Shown piece by piece: positions 33,801 to 41,832 of a stretch of 64,000 bases of DNA (the stretch's first letter is position 1; every line of letters starts with the position of its first letter). The stretch comes from Phycisphaerae bacterium (GTDB lineage Bacteria; Chloroflexota; Anaerolineae; 4572-78; J111): the NCBI GenBank assembly GCA_028285035.1, contig JANQQF010000122.1, positions 1 to 64,000 on the forward strand. Direction: 5' to 3'. Position numbers and translations under genes: made by a program. The notes under the pieces were generated by a model. That model was given only the letters and a program-made list of their open reading frames with translations. It made no database searches and was not told where the DNA came from.

Positions 33801-35188
33801 CGATCCACGACTACATCCTCTGGGACGTTGAACTGCCCATCTCCGCTGCCCTGGGTCCCCCACTTGGTGAGAAAGGTACCACTACTGTCAAACTTTTGGA
33901 TACGGTGATTATTCCTTTCTGTCACGTAGACATTACCATCACTATCAACTGCCACGCCAGTTAAAAGATCAAACTGGCTATCTCCACTACCTGCGCTCCC
34001 CCACTTCGAGTCGAAGATATGGGACTCGGAAACAGGGGTAAACTTCTGGACGCGATTGTTGCCTTGATCCACCGCATAGATATTATCACTGCCATCTATG
34101 GCCAAGTATTGTGGGGAACTAAATTGGCTGTTCCCACTACCAGCACTGCCCCATTTGGTGAGAAAGTTACCATCACTGTCAAATTTTTGGATGCGGTTGT
34201 TGTTCAATTCCAACGTATAGACGTTACCGCTACTATCCACGGCCACGCCTCTCACATTATCAAACTGACCATCGCCACTACCGGTGCTACCCGCTTGACA
34301 AGATGAGGTGCAGATTTCAAGTCCATTGGCTCCGGTTGCCACGCCCCAGCCCCACATCCGCTGAAACGTTCCGCTACTATCAAACTTCTGGATACGGTTG
34401 TTACTAATATCGGCCACATAGACGTTGTTATCACCATCGACCTCGACCCCAAAGGGGCCGTTAAATTGGGTAGCTCCAGAACCATTGCTGCCCCATTTAA
34501 TGAGAAAGGTGCCACTGCTGTTGAATTTTTGAATACGGTCATTGAGTTGTTCCGCCACATAGACGTTACCGCTACTATCCACCGCCACAGCAAGTGGAAC
34601 ATTAAACTGACCATCACCACTACCGGTGCTACCCGCTTGACAAGATGAGGTACAGATTTCAAGTCCGTTGGCTCCGGTCGCCACGCCCCAGCCCCACACT
34701 GCCACAAAATTGCCGTTGCTATCAAACTTCTGGATACGGTTGTTGTCCGTATCTGCCACATAGACGTTGCCGCTGATATCCGCCACCACTTCATTGGGGA
34801 GGTTAAATTGCCCCGCCCCAGCCCCATCAAGACCTGTCTGGCAGGCTGAGGTACAGATTTCAAAAGCGGCAGAGCCACTAGACACCCCCCAGCCCCACGC
34901 CCGCAGAAAGTTACCATTGCTATCAAATTTATTGATGCGATGGTTGGCTGAATCTGCCACATAGACATTACCGCCCCCATCTGTTGCCACCCCGATGGGG
35001 GTATTAAATTGAGTATCACCCGTGCCCAGACTTCCCCATTCACGCTCAAATTCGTGCGGATCGGTGACAGCCAAACTAGGCCGACTGGCCGTGGCCGCAA
35101 AGGCGATCCCGGCGCTGATTACAATCAGGACAAAAATCGTCAAAATTGACGTTGTTGTCCGCTTCAATGGATCAAAAAAGTGGTTCAT
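30812..35188 (-). CDS. Secreted NHL-propeller clostripain-family (C11) protease
   Basis: This is a 1458-residue secreted protein. After the signal peptide come twelve NHL repeats (units like GVAVDSSGNVYVADxxNxRIQ followed by KFDSxGxF), which should form two six-bladed propellers. Then follow a jelly-roll-like domain (about 640-850), a PPC domain (SNEFNDDQANATS to QTYYVTVEDY), and a C11 cysteine peptidase with catalytic His in SIDDHGDGVYG and Cys in DYEACLMG. A low-complexity RGASSA repeat and a C-terminal NYLPAVIKN complete it. C11 enzymes cleave after Arg or Lys. ATG 35188 has ggggagga upstream; the longer frame to 35260 crosses an inverted repeat. Probable role: surface or extracellular proteolysis, with propellers for protein or glycan binding. 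Confidence 0.9.
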   Translation of the reverse strand: MNHFFDPLKRTTTSILTIFVLIVISAGIAFAATASRPSLAVTDPHEFEREWGSLGTGDTQFNTPIGVATDGGGNVYVADSANHRINKFDSNGNFLRAWGWGVSSGSAAFEICTSACQTGLDGAGAGQFNLPNEVVADISGNVYVADTDNNRIQKFDSNGNFVAVWGWGVATGANGLEICTSSCQAGSTGSGDGQFNVPLAVAVDSSGNVYVAEQLNDRIQKFNSSGTFLIKWGSNGSGATQFNGPFGVEVDGDNNVYVADISNNRIQKFDSSGTFQRMWGWGVATGANGLEICTSSCQAGSTGSGDGQFDNVRGVAVDSSGNVYTLELNNNRIQKFDSDGNFLTKWGSAGSGNSQFSSPQYLAIDGSDNIYAVDQGNNRVQKFTPVSESHIFDSKWGSAGSGDSQFDLLTGVAVDSDGNVYVTERNNHRIQKFDSSGTFLTKWGTQGSGDGQFNVPEDVVVDRNGNVYVTESGNDRVQKFDSNGNFIAKWGSTGTGNGQFNDPYGVAVDSSGNVYVADHINHRIQKFDSNGNFITTWGSNGTGNGQFNRPYGVAVDSRDNVYAADLFNNRVQKFDSSGSFITTWGSVGSGDGQFSTLVGVAVDSSDNVYVSEFGNNRIQKFDGNGTFITKWGSAGSGDGQFSSLHYLAIDDDGNVYAADQGNNRIQKFTPFSAPTPSPDPTGQMISESDSDFESGLGSWQTQASVEIDSSKAFAGSSSVKMTGNGGATARTVASSGGTYLFQDFTVPAGTKKVDINYAISIETTETEPGYDWLCLSLVPTTASFPPGDNIVVDLGCFDLFYADEDSNLWGQIAFSLTPDELNLILGAPNNGTIRLLFELYDGGASGSTSTVWLDEVQFYATGTGAAGFLDSNEFNDDQANATSVACDTTVSGYIGEVFSSEDIDWFKIDNVPAGNLDIDISARTQVPGSQLDSIVTLYDQSGNQVAQNDDDPQSYDSYLQYNVPSAGQTYYVTVEDYTGLGSSKHFYDLAVNCADTGSGQPTTPTIETPSADTWTIMLYLNAEDSGFEDILLGYISDLESVVNGKDWLTVAVLYDGPASSTKSDLFGNGLAGSGTYRLIVDGSGQYNLTGTNQNLWNLGELNVGDPDTLADFATWGMDFYPAENYFLSIDDHGDGVYGVSQDKTSNDILTPEETYQALKSATINGNRKIDIFDYEACLMGLAENAHDLSQWIDYMVAFPQISWGISTYPNYFKNLQATDTPDQLTPFIVREYSDQARVANGGLGYPHVVSAIKLSEMNDVRIAVDNLVTTISGTTTITQVNALRDQSQAYANSNDATNPDHADYIDLKDLAKNLATLAPTEAAAVQTAVDDAVVLEKHASGYVLGNFWNHSGSNGLAIYYPATQTSSAFGLYPTRYTMSEEGVWDEFLAWAVWPDGDPNDPASDGRGASSARGASSARGASSARGASSARTQDKLTDTDTTIFITGDYLNYLPAVIKN
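30903..30974 (-). repeat. Four 18-bp in-frame repeats encoding RGASSA
   Basis: Units at 30903-30920, 30921-30938, 30939-30956 and 30957-30974; the middle two are identical. They encode an RGASSA hexapeptide linker between the protease domain and the C-terminal motif. Copy number may vary between strains through slippage. Confidence 0.9.
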
Positions 35189-35537
35189 TTTTATTTTCCT
35201 CCCCGAAAATAAGGTGGTACCACAGGTTGAAATTAGAGAATTGAAACCTGTGGTACACATAAATTTTAGCGAGTACAGGTGGAGCCTACACTCTAGGTCT
35301 TACATCGCCCAAGGAAACAAAAAGCTAAACGCCAAGGCCATTCAATATTTTGGCCAAGGGTTGCGCTTTCCTCAACATCCCTCCTCTTCATCGATGGACA
35401 TCATAGTGCTCGGACCTTGAGCTTATGCTTGAAGGTGGTGTTCATATTGCAAATTTTTTAGCAAGGGTGTCTCTATAATTATATACATTCCACCCAACCT
35501 GCCAAGCAAAATCATCCATTTTTCACCGCCTCAATTC
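35189..35537. promoter_or_regulatory. Promoter region of the clostripain gene with a 12-bp inverted repeat
   Basis: About 350 bases without a gene. Arms gtaccacaggtt (35217-35228) and aacctgtggtac (35245-35256) are perfectly complementary with a 16-base spacer, 29 bases upstream of the start. This could be an operator or a hairpin in the leader RNA. Nothing else stands out between 35257 and 35537. Confidence 0.6.
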
Positions 35538-36476
35538 TTAAGGGCCGCCATCCGCCACGCCAAATGCAATATCATCAAACACGATTGTGCCCGTGGTTGG
35601 GCCATCGATGCGATCCACGTTCAGGCCAAGGAAGCGGATGGGGTAATCGATCGTGCCGTTGTCCGGGCCGTAGAGCCGACCACCGGGCCATTCGGCGTCG
35701 GCATCAATCGCTCCGCTCATTTGCCGCCAGCCCGTATGGCTGACCATCCCCATCGGCACCGACCACGCCTCGCCGTTGGCATCTTCCAGCCAAACATTGA
35801 AGAAGTGACCCGAGCCATCGCCATACACCCAAACCTGTATCCTCGTTGGTGTGCCAGAGACCGCGCTCGGCTGGGTGAAGATGACAAAGTCGTCGGAAGT
35901 GGTCGCATCTGAGAAGTCGTAGGTTAACGTACCCGCCGCATCGCCTTCTTGCACCGGACTGCTGGTTTGGCTGAAGGTGCCGTACGGCTGATCACCACGC
36001 CGCCAAGTGCCAAACGTTTCAAACGTCAGCGGGCTGGCGCTGGTCGCGGGGGCGGCTGTGGTTGTTGCCGTTGTCGCGGTTGGGCTGGGCGTGCTGGTTG
36101 CCGCCACCACCGCCGAGATCGGTGCATCAATTTCCAACGTCGCCAGTTCATCCCACGTCACCGCATCCCACACCCGCACTGTGCCATCCCGTGATCCCGA
36201 GGCGAGCCACACCCCCTCCGGCGACCAGGTCAGGTTGGTGATCCGCCCTTGGTGGCCGGTGAGCGCCCCGACGAAAAGCCACGTCTCGGCATCCCATACC
36301 CAAATTGTGCCACTCTCTGTCCCCACCGCGACCTGGCTCCCGTCCCGTGCCCAGACCGTTTGGGTTACCCTACCGATCACGCCGCTCTGAGCAAACAGCG
36401 GGGTTGGCAACATCAGCCCGGCCAGCAGGATCAAGACCCACTGCCATTTGTTTATCTTCTTTCTTAGGTTTAACAT
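35538..36476 (-). CDS. Secreted protein with two WD40 repeats and a CBM-like domain
   Basis: The 312-residue product has a signal peptide (LILLAGLMLPTPLFAQS), two WD40 repeats (QVAVGTESGTIWVWDAETW; WLASGSRDGTVRVWDAVTW), an Ala/Thr linker and a C-terminal jelly-roll domain (about 150-312). The last domain resembles a carbohydrate-binding module (GTLTYDFSD; IQVWVYGDGSGHFFNVWLED; GTIVFDDIAFG). Two WD40 repeats alone cannot close a propeller, so they may pair with another chain. The upstream gene encodes the same two-WD40 module joined to a different domain. The two genes share a strand and may be one transcript. Confidence 0.8.
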   Translation of the reverse strand: MLNLRKKINKWQWVLILLAGLMLPTPLFAQSGVIGRVTQTVWARDGSQVAVGTESGTIWVWDAETWLFVGALTGHQGRITNLTWSPEGVWLASGSRDGTVRVWDAVTWDELATLEIDAPISAVVAATSTPSPTATTATTTAAPATSASPLTFETFGTWRRGDQPYGTFSQTSSPVQEGDAAGTLTYDFSDATTSDDFVIFTQPSAVSGTPTRIQVWVYGDGSGHFFNVWLEDANGEAWSVPMGMVSHTGWRQMSGAIDADAEWPGGRLYGPDNGTIDYPIRFLGLNVDRIDGPTTGTIVFDDIAFGVADGGP

Positions 36477-36479
36477 CGT

Positions 36480-36565
36480 GAATGTCCTTTTGTGAATGGT
36501 GAATTGTGAAGGATGACGTAGACTTTACCATTCACCATTCGCCATTTATCATTTACCATTTCATA
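36480..36565. repeat. Short ACCATT-type degenerate repeat
   Basis: Runs of gaatggtgaattgtgaa and taccattcaccattcgccatttatcatttaccat form an imperfect inverted repeat of the same type as those at 44771-44864 and 45240-45332. Confidence 0.7.
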
Positions 36566-36570
36566 GCCTT

Positions 36571-36957
36571 TTAGGGATTACCCGCGAAATCAACATGCGG
36601 TATGGTCGCATCGACCTGGGCATTGACTTCAGTTTGCACACGTTGAAATGTACTATCTCCGACCGCGTTCGCCGTATCACAGGATGCCCCTTTGATCGCA
36701 TCCGCAACCTCTTGATACCGCTCACGCCACAACTTCACTCTGAGCCGTGAACGCTCCACTTGAGTCGCAAAGTAGTTCTCCCATTCAGCAATCAGCTCAG
36801 ATGATGCGCCCGCAGGTGCCTTCCAAATCGCGATATAAGGGTTTAGTCGTACAATCGACATCGTCGTCGTATCTAAAAGACAGTTGCCTTGTCCATCACC
36901 ATCCCACTGCCAGGTAAACTCATTAAACGTGCCAACAAATCGCTTGCAGGGCTGTTT
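36571..36957 (-). pseudogene. Out-of-frame C-terminal continuation of the WD40/M6-like protein
   Basis: In the -1 frame relative to the preceding gene the sequence reads PCKRFVGTFNEFTWQWDGDG, then CLLDTTTMSIVRLNPYIAIW and a helical domain ending HVDFAGNP. This frame stays open upstream of the main frame's stop and its residues (Cys, Trp, Asp-rich loop) look protein-like. In the upstream reading frame the last ~30 residues look random. A single base missing in the TTTT run at 36955-36958 would join both parts. A separate small gene starting at ATG 36861 is possible but lacks an SD. Confidence 0.65.
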
Positions 36958-38741
36958 TGCGCTCGCGAGGCCAGCATCTCATCTTTCGTAGCACCTTCGA
37001 TGTCATAACAGATTACTTGAAGTGCCCCATCGATTTTCGGACACGTTGTCACGACCGCACTCTGCGTGGGTGCGCTCGTCGGGGCGGGTGTGCTCGTCAC
37101 GGCAGGCTTTGGGGTTCTGGTTGGAGCGGGTGCACTGGCTTGGTCAGTTGCACTGACCTGGGCGTCCATCGCGTCTTCTACGGAACATTGAACGGTGTCT
37201 GGCACGATGACCTCGACGGTGTCGCCAGTTGTACCAGCCTCGATATTGGTAATCTCGATGTTACAGACCGTCAGCGACTCCCCTTCAGCCAACGGTGATT
37301 GGTCACGATAGGGGTCATTGTTGAGGGCGGGCAGTACACGGATCGGTGCCCCATTTCGTTCCACGGAGGTATCCACGACGTAGACCAAGGCCCCTTCTTT
37401 TTCGAGATCAGCGTCGAGGCCAGTGGCGCGGCGACTCTCGACCACCAAGGCCGATTGCGAGTCGAGCGGAACCATGACGGCTTTGGTGCCCGTTCGTTGC
37501 CCGATGGCGGCGAGGTCTGTGGTTTGCTCCCCCTCGGTCTGGCAAACGATTTGTCCATCATCCAACCAGCCCAATTGCCAGCGTTCAAAGGCGAAGAGGC
37601 CTGGGGCCTTAGCATCCGCCGTCAGGTTACCCATTTGACTAAATGAGCCAGTCGCACCTTCGCGCTCAAGGTCGGTTAACCCTGAGAAAATGTCGCCGTT
37701 TTGATAACCATGACGCATTAGGGACATGCTAAAGCCGAGTGCTCGGGTAAATCGATTTTCAACACGAGTTGCCTCATAGTCGTTATATCGCAAGTCGTTG
37801 CCGATGATGAAGCCGGTGGGAATGGCTGAACCATCGACCTGAATAGCGTCCGCCGCGTTAGCACTGGAAGCGATATATGTGAACTCAATCCCATCACGTG
37901 CATCTTGGTTTGTGATGACCACAATCACATCCGCCGTTGAAACATCAACATCGGAAGCCGTTAAAGCCACAACCTCCTCAATAAAGTCGACTTCATCTGC
38001 ATCGGAGGTTTTGTTGTTCATCAGTTCATTGTAGTAGCTGGCCGTTTCCGGCAAGGTTAACCAAGTGGGATAGGCCTCAAAATCCAGCGTCATCCGGCCA
38101 TACGAGGCTTTGGCGAAGAAGTCGGCTGTTTCGTCAGGATAGAGCAAGGCAAATTCCGCTTCCGGGTCGGTGCTGGCCTGGGCATCGCTATAATCAGCAA
38201 ACAGGACCGCCACCTCGACCATGCCCGTTGATGGGGTGAAGCCAGTGGGGCGAGGAATACCAAGCTGCTGGTAGTCGAATACGTCTGTGCCTGACCGACC
38301 GCGCAGTTGGCAGGCCGCCACGGAGGCGGCCCTTGAGTTTGAGGCCAACGGCGCACCTGTACCCTCGCCTTGCAGCGTGGCCAGGGTATCCCACGTGTCC
38401 GCATCCCACACGAGGACCATACCATCCGCCGAACCAGAAGCCAGCCGATCACTCTGCGGCGACCAGGCCATACTGGTCACGCTGCCTTGATGCTCGGTCA
38501 GCGTCGCCAACATCTCCCACGTCTCCGCCTGCCACACGGATACCGTGCCGTCTTCGGTCCCCGCCGCAAGCTGGCCCCCGTCCGGCGACCAGATCAGACT
38601 CGTAACTCCATTTTGCCCGCCTTGGGCATACATCTGGCTTGGCAGAATAATCAGCAGAGCCAGCAGGGTTAATAAGATGAAGCGTTTATTGCTCGGTTGC
38701 GTAGACATTTGCAGAAATGTCCGAAATTTTGTTTTCTTCAT
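36873..38741 (-). CDS. Secreted WD40 protein fused to a degenerate M6-like metalloprotease domain
   Basis: The 622-residue frame has a signal peptide (LLTLLALLIILPSQMYAQG, about 22-40) and two WD40 repeats nearly identical in layout to those of the downstream gene. A domain resembling M6/immune-inhibitor-A peptidases follows (MVEVAVLFADYSD; FFAKASYGRMTLDF; GSFSQMGN; GLFAFERWQLGWL). Where M6 enzymes carry HExxH, this protein has RFTRALGFSMSLMRHG (about residues 330-348), so it is probably inactive. A Thr/Pro linker (TRTPKPAVTSTPAPTSAP) precedes the C-terminal part, which is broken by a likely frameshift near 36957. It is divergent from the HExxH peptidase gene at 38961. Confidence 0.75.
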   Translation of the reverse strand: MKKTKFRTFLQMSTQPSNKRFILLTLLALLIILPSQMYAQGGQNGVTSLIWSPDGGQLAAGTEDGTVSVWQAETWEMLATLTEHQGSVTSMAWSPQSDRLASGSADGMVLVWDADTWDTLATLQGEGTGAPLASNSRAASVAACQLRGRSGTDVFDYQQLGIPRPTGFTPSTGMVEVAVLFADYSDAQASTDPEAEFALLYPDETADFFAKASYGRMTLDFEAYPTWLTLPETASYYNELMNNKTSDADEVDFIEEVVALTASDVDVSTADVIVVITNQDARDGIEFTYIASSANAADAIQVDGSAIPTGFIIGNDLRYNDYEATRVENRFTRALGFSMSLMRHGYQNGDIFSGLTDLEREGATGSFSQMGNLTADAKAPGLFAFERWQLGWLDDGQIVCQTEGEQTTDLAAIGQRTGTKAVMVPLDSQSALVVESRRATGLDADLEKEGALVYVVDTSVERNGAPIRVLPALNNDPYRDQSPLAEGESLTVCNIEITNIEAGTTGDTVEVIVPDTVQCSVEDAMDAQVSATDQASAPAPTRTPKPAVTSTPAPTSAPTQSAVVTTCPKIDGALQVICYDIEGATKDEMLASRAQNSPASDLLARLMSLPGSGMVMDKATVF

Positions 38742-38820
38742 TATTTTTTCTCCCGTTTTGTCCAGCCAGGGTTTACCCCCAAATTTTGCTTCTGAATGTC
38801 GAAGTAATCATACAACAAGT

Positions 38821-38945
38821 AACGTTTCCAAAACGCTTCCACATCGCTTCCACCCCTCGGCAGGGATAGGCAGATTGAATGTCGTGGGTTATAATCTGGA
38901 AGCGTTTGGTGGAATGGAAGCGTTTGGCAAACTGGTAGCGTTTGA
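38821..38945. promoter_or_regulatory. Iterated GGAAGCGTTTGG repeats between divergent genes
   Basis: Three contiguous 11-bp units (aacgtttccaa, aacgcttccac, atcgcttccac; 38821-38853) face three TGGAAGCGTTTGG-type units spaced 18 bases apart (38897-38909, 38915-38927, 38933-38945). The two sets are in opposite orientation, forming a symmetric array in the 219-base gap between divergent protease-like genes. It looks like a shared operator for cooperative binding. Confidence 0.6.
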
Positions 38946-38960
38946 GGAGAGAGAAAAAGA

Positions 38961-41825
38961 ATGACCGAAGCAAACAAACCAATTGAAGTTGGCTCAATCA
39001 TTCACCTGAAGAATGGTGTCCCAAACGGGGGCTATCTCGATATGAGTGGCTGGGTGATTGAACAACCGGAGGTCGAATATTGGGATGATCCTAACATTCT
39101 AGCCTTTGTTTTTACCCACTTGTTTGAAAGTCGAGCAGGGGGTGGGAGTTGGGAGGTCATTTCGGCCAGCGGGAAGCAAAATGGTGAGCCTCTTGAAAAT
39201 GGAGACCAGATTTACCTGCGCAATATGTATCCTGGGGCTGGATTCCTGAACACATTTGAGTGGGTTTGGAAGATGAACCCTTTCCAAGAATATCCAATGA
39301 CCGCTGGGGTGTTCACCTGCCGTGAACGGCGAATACAGAGTGGTGCGCCAGGTACCTGGATCATCAAATCGAGTGTTGAAAGGCTGGACGACAAAATGAT
39401 CCGAGAAGGTGATGCGATCACCCTCGAAAATGTTGATATGATCAATTTTTTGAAATACCCCAATGTCGTCAAAAGAATTAAGGGCAAACCAGGGAGCTTT
39501 CTCCGCACGTATGGCAAGGTGACGGATGAAGAGATCTTTAATGCGTATGATGAGCATCGATATTTTGTTTTTTCGGGTTCCACATCAGATGATAACGCCC
39601 ACACATGGACCGTCTCCTTGAGCAATTCCTCTGGCAACACCTATCACTTGTGGTCAAATCCGGCGGAGGGGTGGTTGGATTTTGGTGAGCTTAAGATCGG
39701 TGATCTTTTGAGGAAACCCCTTGTCTCCTTAAGAATCAAGGCTAAGGCAAATTCCAAATGGTTGGCTGGAAAGGTGCAATACAGTGGGGAGGGGGTCGTG
39801 GATTTTGAAGCAGAGTGGAAGGGGGAAAACAGTTATGAGGTCAACCACAAACTCAATAGACAAGCTAGTGAGGCGTATCCAAACGGGGGTTGGGAAATTG
39901 GCGGGCGTGTTGATCAACAGATTGATCGCCTTGATATCACCTCGACTGATAACGGACGTTCTTTTACAGGCACAATACGCTACCAAGACGAAGATGAGGC
40001 ACTCCAAATCAAGGGCATTCAACCCTCGACAGAAACCTTTAATAAGTTCAAACCACCGCTGCTTTATGATTTTTTTCAACCGGGTTTATGGAAGACTCGG
40101 ATTGGTCGAATTGATGAGTCACTCAATACAGCCGTGGCCGAGTTAGATGATGCCCTCCTTGGTATCGATGGGATTTCTATTGAAACATTAGAGAAGCTCA
40201 TAGCCGAGGCGGGTGGAAGCAATGCCACCGATTTCAACCATTTGAGTGAGATGGTGTCAACGTTAGCCGCCAGCCCGTCAGCCCCATCAACAGAGAACTC
40301 ACTAACGGCAGATATTGAAGTCCAAGTCAAACAACTCCTTAACCTTTACACGGTGTGGCGCACGATGATCGATTTTTGGGAAGAATGGGGTACCACGGCC
40401 AATCAAGCCATAGATAAGCTGGCCACGGTCCAAATGCAGCCTCCCGTGCATCGGCTTCAAGCCTGTTTCCGTCACTTCACTACCGATTTTGAAATTATTC
40501 AAAGTGCGATTCAACAGCGACGGTGGATCGCTGATAATAAGCAAGCTCGGAATCTGGTGATGACAGACAAACTGGCCTCGATGGCTATGGCCCCATTTCA
40601 GCATTTGTTATTAAAAGACGAAGCGGGCTTAGCAAATGAAGCAGGCTTAGCAAACAAAGCTGGCTCAGAAGAAGCTAACGTTATTCCCATCACCTTCTTC
40701 AGCCAAAGAATCTACATTCGCAGATTACCCTACACAAATCGATTTGTATTTGTCGGCCTCACCTATGATATCACCTCATCGATTACCCGTATCTCATCAG
40801 ACAAGCCTGAGGTACAAACCGCAGATGTTCCCTTTGAACTGATGGCGATCCCGCATGAGGTTGGGCATTTCATGTACCATTTCCTGCCCTTGGAGAATAA
40901 GACCCCCATTACGAACTTGGCAGAAATATTAGCTAAAATATATAAAGACAAGCCGCCCAAGCTATCGATTGAGCAGATACAGCCATTTAACACCTTCTCT
41001 GAGATTAGTAACATTTTCAAAGACCATCCGTATCATCATTGGTGTGAAGAAATTTTTGCGGATCTATACGGTTGTATGATTGCGGGACCATTTTCGGTTT
41101 TGGGGATCCAATCATTGCTGGCGGCCAGCGACAAAACGCGAATGATGAAGGATGACGAGGTGCATCCTACCCCGATTTTGCGCCCCTATTTTCTGACGGA
41201 AATGTTACGGGTTCTGGGTGATACAGAATCCAATCCGGAAAACCCACTGTGTGAACGATATAACTTTGCAGAAACAGCTTATATTTTGGATGCAAACTGG
41301 ACAGCGGTTTTGGAACGGTGGGGGTTTGTGCTCGAGAATGTACGGCTTGGTCGCCCCGCTCACATCCGGATTCCGAGCAGAGTGAACGAGCATTTAGAGA
41401 GCTTCATTAATGTCAACATCGACAAGGCATTAGCCAATGCACGCCTCATTATTAAAGCCTTCACCCAAGCCTTATACGCCAATGCGACATTCAAACCGCA
41501 ACCGACCGATGCCACTGATGACAAAGCGACCCGCATTCCGTGGTGCCAACACGAAGAAACCTTAACCGATTATAGAGAGAAGCTCATAGAACTGATTGAG
41601 GACATTGCGAGTTATAATGTCCCCCTCCTGCCCTGGAGCGAGGCCAATCCATTAAATCAGAACATTGATATCAACAACGTCGATCTGGCTGCAACGCTGT
41701 TTGATCAGGAAACGTTCTTAAACCGATGGAAAGATAGTGGCGCGAAAGGGCGTCGGACGTCAGTACAAATCGGTGTCGTGCGAGACCTTGGTCTGGGGGG
41801 AACAAGTGGCGGCTATTCATCATGA
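38961..41825 (+). CDS. Large HExxH metallopeptidase-like protein of unknown family
   Basis: This is a 954-residue protein without a signal peptide or membrane segment. Residues 1-180 contain two or three beta-trefoil-like units (GSIIHLKNGVPNGGYLDMSG; GDQIYLRNMYPGAGFLNT; GDAITLENVDM). A beta-rich middle and a helical region follow, then a gluzincin-type zinc site: HEVGH at 632-636 and EEIFAD with Glu697 and Asp701 in the ExxxD arrangement, 60 residues later. The helical C-terminus has WCQHEETLTDYREK. It was not recognised as a known peptidase family. ATG 38961 has gaggagag upstream. The operator-like array upstream and the divergent pseudoprotease suggest co-regulation. Without a signal peptide it may act inside the cell or be released by another route. 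Confidence 0.7.
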   Translation: MTEANKPIEVGSIIHLKNGVPNGGYLDMSGWVIEQPEVEYWDDPNILAFVFTHLFESRAGGGSWEVISASGKQNGEPLENGDQIYLRNMYPGAGFLNTFEWVWKMNPFQEYPMTAGVFTCRERRIQSGAPGTWIIKSSVERLDDKMIREGDAITLENVDMINFLKYPNVVKRIKGKPGSFLRTYGKVTDEEIFNAYDEHRYFVFSGSTSDDNAHTWTVSLSNSSGNTYHLWSNPAEGWLDFGELKIGDLLRKPLVSLRIKAKANSKWLAGKVQYSGEGVVDFEAEWKGENSYEVNHKLNRQASEAYPNGGWEIGGRVDQQIDRLDITSTDNGRSFTGTIRYQDEDEALQIKGIQPSTETFNKFKPPLLYDFFQPGLWKTRIGRIDESLNTAVAELDDALLGIDGISIETLEKLIAEAGGSNATDFNHLSEMVSTLAASPSAPSTENSLTADIEVQVKQLLNLYTVWRTMIDFWEEWGTTANQAIDKLATVQMQPPVHRLQACFRHFTTDFEIIQSAIQQRRWIADNKQARNLVMTDKLASMAMAPFQHLLLKDEAGLANEAGLANKAGSEEANVIPITFFSQRIYIRRLPYTNRFVFVGLTYDITSSITRISSDKPEVQTADVPFELMAIPHEVGHFMYHFLPLENKTPITNLAEILAKIYKDKPPKLSIEQIQPFNTFSEISNIFKDHPYHHWCEEIFADLYGCMIAGPFSVLGIQSLLAASDKTRMMKDDEVHPTPILRPYFLTEMLRVLGDTESNPENPLCERYNFAETAYILDANWTAVLERWGFVLENVRLGRPAHIRIPSRVNEHLESFINVNIDKALANARLIIKAFTQALYANATFKPQPTDATDDKATRIPWCQHEETLTDYREKLIELIEDIASYNVPLLPWSEANPLNQNIDINNVDLAATLFDQETFLNRWKDSGAKGRRTSVQIGVVRDLGLGGTSGGYSS
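40620..40673 (+). repeat. Three 18-bp in-frame repeats encoding EAGLAN
   Basis: Units gaagcgggcttagcaaat, gaagcaggcttagcaaac and a diverged third encode DEAGLANEAGLANKAGSEEA, a linker just before the catalytic domain of the HExxH protein. Probably a slippage-derived, length-variable hinge. Confidence 0.8.
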
Positions 41826-41832
41826 ATCAAGG

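Noticed and set aside
32000..34900. Periodic repeats that might be a CRISPR array
   Set aside because: Units are about 135 bases, in frame, and encode NHL blades; there is no constant repeat with unique spacers.
34252..35100. 282-codon antisense-frame reading within the NHL region
   Set aside because: Repeated codons of the NHL domain keep other frames open; the NHL frame has clear repeats and a signal peptide, so this is a shadow.
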